Positions 54,557-61,888 of a stretch of DNA of 64,000 nucleotides are shown in pieces (position 1 is the first letter of the stretch; the number at the start of each line of letters is the position of its first letter). The position numbers and the translations under genes are program-made. The notes beneath the pieces are model-generated. The model saw nothing but the letters and a program-made list of their open reading frames with translations, did not search any database and was not told the DNA's origin. This DNA comes from Chloroflexota bacterium (GTDB lineage Bacteria; Chloroflexota; Dehalococcoidia; Lucifugimonadales; UBA3495): NCBI GenBank assembly GCA_026710825.1, contig JAPOQH010000121.1, positions 100,465-164,464 on the forward strand, in the 5' to 3' direction.

Positions 54557-55013
54557 CCGAGGTACTGTTCCCGCTGAGCAAACCGGCGAAGTAGGATCGG
54601 ATCAACTCGTCGCCGATTACGCTGGAATTTTTTCTACCGTGCCATACCTGGTCCCAAGGGCCCCCCCGCGTGTGCGTTATCCCGACTAGGGTAAACGTCC
54701 CAAGCAGACGATAGTCGTAAACAACATCCATGATGGACTTCTCGTCTTCCGTGAACATCTCGTCGCGCGCCGGAATGGGGCCGGTGATCGGCCTCCCCCT
54801 GTGGTGGTTCAGACTGAAATAGACTTCCGGCAGGACAGGTCCGTACCGCCAAGCCTCCCAAAATCCAGTGTGCAATGGCTGATCGTGAATACCCAGCATC
54901 CACCCGTGCCAGAAATACAGGAGTTTCTGTACCTCAATATGGGTGAGTGGTTGGCCTTCACCGATGCCGCGTTGTATCAACTCGTTAGCGGCAGTTTTCG
55001 GGTCGTGTACCAT
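54549..55013 (-). CDS. Panacea (SocA/GepA, DUF4065) domain protein
   Basis: 154 residues. ELIQRGIGEGQPLTHIEVQKLLYFWHGW, then GFWEAWRYGPVLPEVYFSL, and WDQVWHG near the end are the Panacea signature blocks. The domain occurs as the antitoxin (PanA) in toxin-antitoxin pairs with many unrelated toxins, and in SocA, a proteolytic adaptor. A Shine-Dalgarno GGGGGAGG directly precedes the ATG. It is the first gene of a three-gene overlapping minus-strand set. Confidence 0.8.
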   Translation of the reverse strand: MVHDPKTAANELIQRGIGEGQPLTHIEVQKLLYFWHGWMLGIHDQPLHTGFWEAWRYGPVLPEVYFSLNHHRGRPITGPIPARDEMFTEDEKSIMDVVYDYRLLGTFTLVGITHTRGGPWDQVWHGRKNSSVIGDELIRSYFAGLLSGNSTSDG

Positions 55014-55229
55014 ACCTCCCCCTTTGTACGCCCGTGGTGCGCCTCCTAAAGGCCCGCCATTGCGCTATAACGACGGGTTAGTTCTATTATTTTCGCACAA
55101 CGCACTAGTTTCCGTAATCTAACCGACCAACATTTGGTAACAATCGATCCCCAACCGGGTCTGCGAATCGACTACAAAACATCGATGGTCAATCGCTCGA
55201 TAACACACCCGGTGGTGTTGTGCCTATGC

Positions 55230-55574
55230 TTACCTCATGCTCTCTGGCAGCACGTACTCGATGTCTTTGAGGGGGACCAACATCAAGGGCATTGACACCA
55301 GGTTCCCGTCGACCCCCGTGTCTGAACCTCTCGGCAAGACTTGGACAAAAGCCTGAAATTGGCCGTGCCTACTACAGTCCACAAGCACTGGTCCTGCCAT
55401 GAGATTTGGTTTCGTAGTCTCTCCCGCATCCCCCCAAATCAGACCTCCAGTAATGGCAGAAACAAAGACGTCTGCCCCAGACCCGCAAACCACATGTGGA
55501 TATAGGGCACCCTTCCCAGTTGCGTCTGATCCCCCTGAAAATTCTACTCGATGCCGGTCTTGGGTGGGGTTCAT
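55230..55574 (-). CDS. Hypothetical protein downstream of the methyltransferase fusion
   Basis: 114 residues, AGGGG six bases before the ATG. Probably a beta-rich soluble domain: VVCGSGADVFVSAITGGLIWGD, GPVLVDCSRHGQFQAFVQVLP, MPLMLVPLKDIEYVLPES. No known motif. It begins 23 bases after the methyltransferase stop on the same strand, so it may belong to that system. Confidence 0.6.
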   Translation of the reverse strand: MNPTQDRHRVEFSGGSDATGKGALYPHVVCGSGADVFVSAITGGLIWGDAGETTKPNLMAGPVLVDCSRHGQFQAFVQVLPRGSDTGVDGNLVSMPLMLVPLKDIEYVLPESMR

Positions 55575-55597
55575 AAGTGCCCCTATTCAGTTTGCGG

Positions 55598-57313
55598 TCA
55601 CAGTGCCGACAACCGCGTCTGCGTGTCGCCCACAAAATACCGAGGGTCCACCGGTGGCAACTTCGGACGCTCACCAGCCGTCAACATCTCCTGAACGCTC
55701 AATATTTGCATCTTGGGATACCGCTCCCCGCGCAACGTTACGTGCCCCTGTTGGGCCGCGAACACCCGCAACTGTTCCCTGGGTGGATACAGCGTCACCA
55801 TCAGGGACATGGGGGCCTTCTTACGTTGGTTCCGCAACGATGTCTGAACGCCCAACAATCGATCCATATCGGGCCTGCTTATCTGCCCCTTGTGCATCTT
55901 CACCTGAATGGGGACAATCTCACCGGCCTCGGTGAAGTACCGGGCGTCAATGCCCCCGTCGCCCGTCTTCTGGTCATTAGGCACGGCATTCAGCAACCCC
56001 GCCACCTTATCCTCCGCCCAAGCGTGGCCTGGCGTCCCATCCTCGGCGTCGGCCCGGCTCATCAATGCTCGATACTCAAAGACTTCCCACTCATAATCCT
56101 CCCAGCCCATCTTATAGACAACCGGCGTGGCCTTGCCGCCCCTTGACGCTAAACGTTGCTCCATAACGCGGACGGCTATGGCGCTCACGTCTATGCCCAG
56201 ATAACCCCGCCCCAATTTCGCTGCCGCGTCTGCCGCCGTTCCACAACCACAGAACGGATCAAGCACCAACCCGCTTTCGTCTGATGATGCGGTGATGATG
56301 CGCTCCAAGAGAGCAAGTGGCTTTTGTGTCGGATAGCCGAGGTTTTCGTCGCTTTGGGAAGACATGAACGCAACATCATCCCAAAAGTCGTTGACTGGCA
56401 CACCAGGGTTTTCTTCCAAATAGAATTTCAACCTCGGTGCGCCACCATTCTTCTGCGGCCACGCTATTCGGCCTTCTTTTTCGTACTGCTCCAGTTTGTC
56501 GGGGGTCGTTACCCAGTGCATACCGCTCTTACCGCGTTCATTGGGGTCGATCCTTCGCCAAGGCAATCCCGTTTCCCCGTTCCTCTTGCCGCTTACCAGT
56601 AATGGAACCAACTGATAGTGCCCACGGTTATCTTCCCTGTTGTACAGCTTTAACGATGTCTCCGATAGGCTTTTGTAAGCACCGTCGAATTGGTACTTTG
56701 CGGTCTTGCTGTAAAACAGGATGGTATCGTGGGCTCTCCTGAATCTACGACTTATGGAAGACCTGGTTTGGCTGCGCAACCACGAGATTTCGTTTTGAAA
56801 ATTATTGGCGCCAAATATCGTGTCCAGCAACACTCTGAGTAACCAGTTGGCGTTAGGGTCACAGTGGAGATACAGGCTGCCGGTCGGCTTCAGCACTCGG
56901 TGCATTTCTGCCAACCGCTGCCCCATAAACAGCGCGTAAGACGCCATCGGGGAAGTCTCCCCGCTCACCAGCCGTACGGCGTTGATGGCATTGAGCAACT
57001 TGCCTTCCCGCAATCGCTGATGCGAATTCTCGCTCTCGACCGTCCACCGCCAGATGTCCCGCAGTTGGGCGGCCACACTGCCCTTGTCCCCAAACGCGGC
57101 TACGTAGTTGCTGTTGCTATTGAACGGCGGATCCAGGTAGATCGGGTCGACGCACTCGTCCGGCAACTCCCGCAGAATGTCCAAGTTGTCCCCGCACACC
57201 AACGCGTTACCGCCGAGGTACGGATGTGTCGGAGCAGGTTTGGCTCGACGACCTGTCCGTTTCGTTGGCGTCCGTTTGGCAGTGTCAGTCTTGGCTCGTG
57301 TTCGCGGCGGCAT
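55598..57313 (-). CDS. DNA methyltransferase fused to an Mrr-like nuclease domain
   Basis: 571 residues. The beta-class methyltransferase has IYLDPPFNSNSNY (DPPF at 61-64, catalytic) first and the SAM motif LDPFCGCGTAADAA (352-358) later. A second domain from about 420 has GDGGIDARYF (Asp456) and VPIQVK (Gln470, Lys472), the PD-(D/E)XK core of the Mrr/restriction superfamily, plus helix RPDMDRLLG. It could modify and cut DNA in one chain. AGAGG lies before the ATG. It is followed by the 114-residue gene. Confidence 0.88.
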   Translation of the reverse strand: MPPRTRAKTDTAKRTPTKRTGRRAKPAPTHPYLGGNALVCGDNLDILRELPDECVDPIYLDPPFNSNSNYVAAFGDKGSVAAQLRDIWRWTVESENSHQRLREGKLLNAINAVRLVSGETSPMASYALFMGQRLAEMHRVLKPTGSLYLHCDPNANWLLRVLLDTIFGANNFQNEISWLRSQTRSSISRRFRRAHDTILFYSKTAKYQFDGAYKSLSETSLKLYNREDNRGHYQLVPLLVSGKRNGETGLPWRRIDPNERGKSGMHWVTTPDKLEQYEKEGRIAWPQKNGGAPRLKFYLEENPGVPVNDFWDDVAFMSSQSDENLGYPTQKPLALLERIITASSDESGLVLDPFCGCGTAADAAAKLGRGYLGIDVSAIAVRVMEQRLASRGGKATPVVYKMGWEDYEWEVFEYRALMSRADAEDGTPGHAWAEDKVAGLLNAVPNDQKTGDGGIDARYFTEAGEIVPIQVKMHKGQISRPDMDRLLGVQTSLRNQRKKAPMSLMVTLYPPREQLRVFAAQQGHVTLRGERYPKMQILSVQEMLTAGERPKLPPVDPRYFVGDTQTRLSAL

Positions 57314-57328
57314 GGCATCCTCTGGGCG

Positions 57329-57586
57329 TTACGCCGCTACCGTGTCTTCGTCGTCATCTCCCCGCCGCGCAGCCGCACTTTGGGCTGCAATCTCCGCCCG
57401 TCTTTCCGGCGTAAGAGCCTCGGACCTGGCCTTGCCGCCCTTGTTGCCAGCCCGACTCTTGGCCTCTCTGTGTGCCGGTTCAGGCTGCAATTCCTCCTCG
57501 ACCTCGTCGGTCGCTATCTTGGCAACCATCACGGCGCAACCGATCACGTCGGCCGGCCTTTTCTCTCCTCGCGGTCCGGTTGGCAT
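57329..57586 (-). CDS. Small basic protein upstream of the methyltransferase
   Basis: 85 residues from MPTGPRGEKRPADVIGCAV (AGAGGGAAGT before the ATG). The N-terminal RPADVIG.AVMVAKIATDE block and the C-terminal GNKGGKARSEALTPERRAEIA block are seen in small proteins of mobile regions; the latter is basic and helical and may bind nucleic acid. It ends 15 bases before the methyltransferase start, so it is co-transcribed. Confidence 0.65.
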   Translation of the reverse strand: MPTGPRGEKRPADVIGCAVMVAKIATDEVEEELQPEPAHREAKSRAGNKGGKARSEALTPERRAEIAAQSAAARRGDDDEDTVAA

Positions 57587-57778
57587 ACTTCCCTCTCTTG
57601 ATCCAAGCACGCCCATCAAAACGTACCTTTTTGGCGTTTCAGTATAGGCAAGCACCTATCCTAACGCAAGACGCGCCCCCACACATAAGAAAAGTCCGCC
57701 ACGTACGCCTCAACAGATTGTCCCGATTCCCGATATGCATCGTCATTCCGACTATGACTGTCCACAGAACGCTGTCTG

Positions 57779-58078
57779 CTACTCTGACCCCACGGCATAG
57801 TGATCGCCAAGCCTGTAACCAGCGGCGGTCAACGCATACCCTGCTCCCTGAGAGTATTTGACCAAACCTTTCGAGACCAAGTTTTGAACCGATTCTTCGT
57901 ATTCCGCCGACAAGCGGTTGTTGTCGTGGAAGTTGAACTGTTGATGCCCTGCGATGAGATACGAGGCGCCGATTGTGGTCGTCAGTATTATCAACCCTTG
58001 AGACTGGCCCTTGCCGGACCAAGCCGCGATAAGAACTTCGCGCTCTTTTTCGGACAGGTCATCTGGTGGTGTGGTCAT
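57779..58078 (-). CDS. Hypothetical protein with winged-helix-like end
   Basis: 99 residues. MTTPPDDLSEKEREVLIAAW at the start is helical. EYEESVQNLVSKGLVKYSQGAGYALTAAGYRLGDHY at the end resembles a winged-helix wing (the L-x2-KGL-V...Y-LT-x-G pattern). It may be a small regulator. The 190 bases downstream to the next gene hold nothing clear. Confidence 0.5.
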   Translation of the reverse strand: MTTPPDDLSEKEREVLIAAWSGKGQSQGLIILTTTIGASYLIAGHQQFNFHDNNRLSAEYEESVQNLVSKGLVKYSQGAGYALTAAGYRLGDHYAVGSE

Positions 58079-58129
58079 CGCGATATTCGCTCCTTTGATA
58101 GTGTCTGTCTTTTTCCGGCACCGCCCGAC

Positions 58130-58246
58130 TTAATCGCCAAGGTTCCAACGTACTGCAGAAAACCGAACCCTGAACCTGTTCGGCACGCGCTTGCCCACGT
58201 AATCGAGTTGAATCGACAAATCGGCCGGTTCACCGAAGAAGTACAT
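58130..58246 (-). CDS. Possible 38-residue peptide
   Basis: MYFFGEPADLSIQLDYVGKR, then VPNRFRVRFSAVRW. AGGAGG lies four bases before this ATG. The frame stays open upstream to an ATG inside repeat R6, adding 24 residues. Short, with no family; weak support. Confidence 0.3.
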   Translation of the reverse strand: MYFFGEPADLSIQLDYVGKRVPNRFRVRFSAVRWNLGD

Positions 58247-58301
58247 CTGGCCTCCTGATGGCTTGCGCCATTCGCGTGGTCTAAACGCACCTAAAACACG
58301 G

Positions 58302-58320
58302 TTAGGGCGTGTTGACATTC
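58302..58320 (+). repeat. Direct repeat copy R6
   Basis: TTAGGGCGTGTTGACATTC. It lies 24 bp beyond the terminator of the second Cas2-like gene. Its reverse strand contains an ATG that could start a small minus-strand frame. Confidence 0.75.
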
Positions 58321-58343
58321 AGATTTAGGGTGATTGTAGCGCA

Positions 58344-58380
58344 CAAAAGGGCCACGCCGATAATCGGCGTGGCCCTTTTG
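58344..58380. terminator. Very strong hairpin terminator of the second Cas2-like gene
   Basis: A perfect 17-bp stem (58344-58360 with 58364-58380), loop TAA. CAAAAGGGCC on the left and GGCCCTTTTG on the right give a T-run in both directions. It is 22 bp past the Cas2-like stop. Confidence 0.88.
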
Positions 58381-58402
58381 TGGTGTCCCGGTTGCAGGGA
58401 AG

Positions 58403-58669
58403 TCAAGCGTTGTCCTTTAACCATTGCCCGATTTTTTCAGGGAGCCCGAACCACGCGGAGGTACCCAGGATGCCTACAAGGAGCTTGTCGTTTCTGTCCA
58501 TCGCCCCCTTAAGGTGATCCCTTACCTGCCCGGAAGTCTGCGTCGTCGCCACAGCCCATGACGACTCAGTAATATGAGCCCACGACCTGTATGACTTGAT
58601 GCGTTTGTACAGCTCATCGTAATTGCGGCCGGGCTTCCTCAGGTCGTACGTGATTATATATCGAGCCAC
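58403..58669 (-). CDS. Solitary Cas2-like (SinR-type ferredoxin-fold) protein, copy 2
   Basis: 88 residues, same length as copy 1 and collinear: YIITYDLRKPGRNYDELYKR, SWAHITESSWAVATT, DKLLVGILGTSAWFGLP. GTG start at 58667-58669 with AGGAGG six bases upstream. Strong conservation of the strands and the GRNYDEL and NDK(I/L)LVGILGT blocks between copies suggests a retained function. No Cas1 or CRISPR repeats are nearby. Confidence 0.75.
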   Translation of the reverse strand: MARYIITYDLRKPGRNYDELYKRIKSYRSWAHITESSWAVATTQTSGQVRDHLKGAMDRNDKLLVGILGTSAWFGLPEKIGQWLKDNA

Positions 58670-58684
58670 AACTGGCCTCCTTTT

Positions 58685-58987
58685 CTATTCGCTGGTTTTT
58701 CCTATAACCGGCTTATCTTCATCAAGGTATGCCTGCATAGCCTTGCAAGCATCGTCTTCTGCAATCCCTTGCCGCGTTTCAATAATCCTCCGCGCGGCTA
58801 TTTGTACGGCACCTTCAACAGTACCCGCGTCCGATCCCCAGCCTTTAAACAACCCACGAAATCGTTGCGTGGCAGGGTGCCAGGTCACCTGCCCAACATC
58901 ATCGCCTTCAACGACTTCCAGATCACATGCGCCCTGCCCTTTACGGACAGTGAACTCCACATCACCGATCTTTACTGTGCGTTCCAT
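58685..58987 (-). CDS. Hypothetical protein, 100 residues
   Basis: GGAG lies eight bases before the ATG. A beta-rich first half (MERTVKIGDVEFTVRKGQGA, GQVTWHPATQRFRGLF) is followed by helices (GTVEGAVQIAARRIIETRQG, DDACKAMQAYLDED). No family recognised. It lies 15 bases before the Cas2-like gene on the same strand, so it is likely co-transcribed with it. Confidence 0.6.
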   Translation of the reverse strand: MERTVKIGDVEFTVRKGQGACDLEVVEGDDVGQVTWHPATQRFRGLFKGWGSDAGTVEGAVQIAARRIIETRQGIAEDDACKAMQAYLDEDKPVIGKTSE

Positions 58988-59040
58988 AAGATGGTCTCCC
59001 CTACCCCCGCCAGATTTTGACGGGGGTTCGTGCTTGGCAA

Positions 59041-59178
59041 CTAACGCCGAGGCCCGCGTCCTGGCCGGCGGCGTTGTGGGTCAGGAGTGCTCCGATAATG
59101 CGGCGGCACCCAAGTACCATCTTTCCGATGGTGTCCGTGTAGGTAAACCTTCTTCTTCCCATCATTCGTTTGGGACAT
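59041..59178 (-). CDS. Small basic protein with HGHHRKDGTWVPPHYRS motif
   Basis: 45 residues, MSQTNDGKKKVYLHGHHRKD then GTWVPPHYRSTPDPQ and an Arg-rich tail. A strong AGGAGGG lies six bases before the ATG. Short proteins carrying a Y/HxRKDGTxVxPHxRS pattern are common in phages and mobile regions; their function is not known to me. Probably first of the run 59,178 to 58,403. Confidence 0.6.
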   Translation of the reverse strand: MSQTNDGKKKVYLHGHHRKDGTWVPPHYRSTPDPQRRRPGRGPRR

Positions 59179-59580
59179 AAAAATCCCTCCTGTAGGGTCA
59201 TAGTGAGCCCACCAAGAGGGTTGCAAACGTCGTATGTCAGTTGATAGAATAACGGACGCCCGCTTGGAACACCCTCTCGGGTGGGGTATGTAACTTGGCC
59301 GTCGCCCCGCTGTTGCGTCAGCGGGGTTTCGACGTTATTAGGTGGTTAGGTCATCCAGGTGCACCTCCAATTCGGCGAGTTTTTAGAAAACACAAAATCA
59401 GAACATATTTTAGCAGACAGGCCGTGATCCGGGAATATCCTCAATCGCGAGGTAGTGAGTTACGATGCACCCGCGATCTCATAGCCCAAACTCAACGCAT
59501 CCCGCCTTCTCCGGCGGGTTTATGGTTTAAAAGACATCGCGCCACAGCCGAGGAGACCTACTGACTGCAAAGGAGGTCCC
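59179..59580. other. Intergenic stretch with a plus-strand terminator
   Basis: No supported gene. The hairpin at 59,305 faces the plus strand, although no plus-strand gene lies upstream of it, so it may end a short RNA. The rest is unremarkable. Confidence 0.45.
59305..59329 (+). terminator. Hairpin terminator
   Basis: CCCCGCTG and CAGCGGGG, a perfect 8-bp stem with loop TTGCGT, followed by TTT. No upstream plus-strand gene within 1 kb. Confidence 0.65.
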
Positions 59581-59738
59581 ATGTCCCAATCAACGCCCAT
59601 CAAATACACCGTCTGCATTGCCCCACATGGGACATCGAGTGCGCAGTATGGTTTACGGCCTTCCTATGGTGGAACGCCCACGGATCAGACGCCGCCCTGG
59701 TCTGCATCATTGCCGGCATCCTCGGGCTGGCGGTGTGA
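59581..59738 (+). pseudogene. Frameshifted small membrane protein gene
   Basis: AAGGAGG directly precedes an ATG that opens MSQSTPIKYTVCIA. After about 59,622 the sensible reading moves to the -1 frame: TWDIECAVWFTAFLWWNAHG, then SDAALVCIIAGILGLAV and stop at 59,738, a membrane helix pair. In the original frame the sequence turns into Pro/Ser/Trp-rich text. A C-run (GCCCCA) at the switch fits an indel, or less likely a programmed shift. Confidence 0.4.
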
Positions 59739-59839
59739 GTTGCCAGCATGGTGCTGGCGAGCCGTTTTCGTCGCAGCATAGATGCTTTGTGGTGGATGCC
59801 CCATGACCTTTCGTTCGAGCGATGTAGGGCTGTTGCGCG

Positions 59840-59859
59840 CTAGGGCCCATTCACAAATT
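59840..59859 (+). repeat. Direct repeat copy R7 (divergent)
   Basis: CTAGGGCCCATTCACAAATT, followed by TACCGGG as after R3. It lies 31 bp beyond the terminator of the minus-strand gene at 59,935, the same layout as R6. Confidence 0.6.
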
Positions 59860-59889
59860 TACCGGGCGCGGAATAAACTGCCAGATGAC

Positions 59890-59933
59890 ACTAACGCCCC
59901 CGCCGTGAATGTGACCACGGCGGGGGCGTTAGT
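59890..59933 (-). terminator. Very strong hairpin terminator
   Basis: A perfect 18-bp stem (59890-59907 with 59916-59933) around AATGTGAC, rich in G-C. It begins within two bases of the stop of the gene at 59,935; the plus side continues AGTTTTAG. Confidence 0.85.
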
Positions 59934-59934
59934 T

Positions 59935-60396
59935 TTAGTCGCCTTCCATCGCCTCTAGTTCCTCCAAGTCGCGAGTGAAGTCGAACGACAATTGGATGTG
60001 CCGATCGGTGTTGTAATTGTCGTTGTAGGAGTCCATGTCAGTTTTCAGTTGTTTGCAATCGCCAACGATCTGTTGTCTACGTTGCTGGAGAGCGACGCGC
60101 ATATGGTCTGGCGACGCATCGTGGATATCGGCCCAAAGCGGCGCCTGTTCACCTTCCAGTCGTGCTGCGTGCTTGGTACGTACAGACCGCCCTTGTGGGT
60201 CCGTCGTGTACTCTTCACGCATAGCAGTGGCCAAGTCAGCGGCGCATCTCCTTATGACGCTTTCTGAGGACTCCTCCCACAGGTTGTTACCAATGAGCCA
60301 GACCGCCATATCGCGGGTGGTTGCAGGCCAACTGTTGCCTTCCTCTCGATAACGACCGATGTGACGTCGAAGTTGTTCGCTGTAGGTGTACGCCAT
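59935..60396 (-). CDS. Hypothetical helical protein, 153 residues
   Basis: GAGG lies seven bases before the ATG. Nearly all helical and charged: MAYTYSEQLRRHIGRYREEG, DMAVWLIGNNLWEESSESVIRR, MRVALQQRRQQIVGDCKQLK, ending FDFTRDLEELEAMEGD. No family recognised. It lies 12 bases after the HigA/ImmA gene on the same strand, so it may be a third gene of that operon. Confidence 0.6.
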   Translation of the reverse strand: MAYTYSEQLRRHIGRYREEGNSWPATTRDMAVWLIGNNLWEESSESVIRRCAADLATAMREEYTTDPQGRSVRTKHAARLEGEQAPLWADIHDASPDHMRVALQQRRQQIVGDCKQLKTDMDSYNDNYNTDRHIQLSFDFTRDLEELEAMEGD

Positions 60397-60408
60397 TGGA
60401 ATTCCTCT

Positions 60409-61533
60409 TTATACGAAAGCCGGCAGCATCGTTCCAAATCCGTCAGTGAGAGCCGATGTCGTAATGATGCTGCGTACCTTGGCCAACAGCGGGCGGTTTT
60501 GTGAATAGGCAATTTCGCCTCGGTAATGCAACTGACCCAAGACGATCCCGGGATGCACTTGTTCCACGTTAGCGAATCCCAAAAGTCGTTGCTTTGAGTA
60601 GAGCGGACCTACCCTCAATATGAAATCATCCAAGTTCTCCTGAGAGACTAGTTTGGATACTGCGAAAGCATCGGCTTGCCTTTCGTTCTCCGGTCGGTCG
60701 CTATGTTCTTCCCTAGGCATTACATCCTTGTCCACGGAGAACCCGTCCCCGTGGTGGATGTGGCCTAATTCGTGCATCAACGTATGCCAAAAATAGTCGA
60801 TCCTGTCGTAGCGCATTGAAAGCGCTACTACTGGGGATTTCGGGTCGATCCAAAAACATGCCCCATCTAACTTCGCTCCCTTCAGAGATTCCACTACCAC
60901 TAGGCGTACCCCTCCCTCAGCGAGTACGTTGGGCACCATTCTTATTTCTTCGGGATGGCGAAGCAACGGCCGTAGGTTGTCAAGACTCTTACGGAATCGT
61001 CCGGAGGCGAAGGGCTTGGCAACCAGACGTTCCGCCAACTGTCGGGCGCGGATCAGCCACACAGTCTGAGCCGGTGAGACCTCGTCATATGGCGAGGATT
61101 TGCGGGCTGCGTGGGGTAGGATCATAGGGTCGTCCTTCAACGATTCGATTCCCAAGTAGCTGCGGACGTTGTTTTCCAGGACCTCAGGGTTCCTGGAATC
61201 CTCTATCCAGTGGCGTCGGATCATTTCTTTGACTGGCGCCTTGGAGTAAATCTGGGCTCGGTGAGCAATATCGTCGACCTTGAGTTGGGTTTGCCCCAGT
61301 CGATAGGTTGATTCGAGATTCAGCCACAAGTCGGGGCTGGTCCCAAACGCAGCGGCAAGAGCCATTGCTATCTTCGGGTCTATCGACTTGCGACCTTTGA
61401 TGAGGTCGTTGACTACCTTGTCAGACCTCCCTATGATTACTGCCAGATCACTCTGGGTCCAATCTCTGGCTTGCAATTGTTCAAGTATCGTATCCCCCGG
61501 GGGGAATACCTCTGCAGGGTAACTCTGCTTCAT
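60409..61533 (-). CDS. HigA-type antitoxin fused to an ImmA/IrrE metallopeptidase
   Basis: 374 residues from the ATG at 61531-61533 (GGAGG five bases upstream). The N-terminal XRE helix-turn-helix (PGDTILEQLQARDWTQSDLAVIIGRSDKVVNDLIKGR) is of the HigA/VapI type. The C-terminal zinc protease domain has FWHTLMHELGHIHHGD (HELGH at 254-258) and later ERQADAFA. Such proteins repress their own operon and can be triggered to cleave. It directly follows a HigB-like toxin gene. Confidence 0.88.
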   Translation of the reverse strand: MKQSYPAEVFPPGDTILEQLQARDWTQSDLAVIIGRSDKVVNDLIKGRKSIDPKIAMALAAAFGTSPDLWLNLESTYRLGQTQLKVDDIAHRAQIYSKAPVKEMIRRHWIEDSRNPEVLENNVRSYLGIESLKDDPMILPHAARKSSPYDEVSPAQTVWLIRARQLAERLVAKPFASGRFRKSLDNLRPLLRHPEEIRMVPNVLAEGGVRLVVVESLKGAKLDGACFWIDPKSPVVALSMRYDRIDYFWHTLMHELGHIHHGDGFSVDKDVMPREEHSDRPENERQADAFAVSKLVSQENLDDFILRVGPLYSKQRLLGFANVEQVHPGIVLGQLHYRGEIAYSQNRPLLAKVRSIITTSALTDGFGTMLPAFV

Positions 61534-61553
61534 GACGACCTCCGCACGCAGGA

Positions 61554-61844
61554 TTAGAGCGCCGTTACGGAATAAATGACGGCAAACTTCTCGCATCCTC
61601 TCGTATCGATCTGGAAATGGAGACGATACCGACCTGAGAGGCACATGGAGTAACATCCGGGTTCTGTGCCTTCCGTTTTGAAATCCAATCCCGTCAACGC
61701 TGCCATGTCAGCTTCGTCTAGCGCCGCGCCGATCTGTGCCACCCGTCTACGGAACATCTTGACTACAGATTGCGGCAGGTCAGTTTGGCAAAACGGGTCG
61801 TGGTTGAGGTGCTGCATGTTGTTGTTAGAGAAAGAGATTTCCAT
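61554..61844 (-). CDS. HigB/RelE-type toxin
   Basis: 96 residues. The fold of RelE/HigB mRNA interferases is seen in LPQSVVKMFRRRVAQIGAAL, LTGLDFKTEGTEPGCYSMCLSGRYRLHFQID and KFAVIYSV. The toxin gene precedes the antitoxin gene with a 20-base gap, the order typical of higBA. A perfect palindrome 45 bp upstream is a likely operator. Confidence 0.82.
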   Translation of the reverse strand: MEISFSNNNMQHLNHDPFCQTDLPQSVVKMFRRRVAQIGAALDEADMAALTGLDFKTEGTEPGCYSMCLSGRYRLHFQIDTRGCEKFAVIYSVTAL

Positions 61845-61888
61845 ATCGCCTCGGATTCAGGCTAACATAGGTCGGCCGAAAATGCTAC

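Noticed and set aside
52094..58669. CRISPR array linked with the Cas2-like genes
   Set aside because: No regularly spaced repeats of 25-40 bases and no cas1 or effector gene were seen anywhere in the window.
44179..59859. Reading the direct repeats as integron attC sites
   Set aside because: The core TGTTGACA does not fit RYYYAAC/GTTRRRY, there is no paired inverse core at each site, and no integron integrase is in the window.
44179..59859. Reading TTGACA within the repeat as a -35 promoter box
   Set aside because: No consistent -10 element follows at 16-18 bases in the copies, and several copies point away from any gene start.
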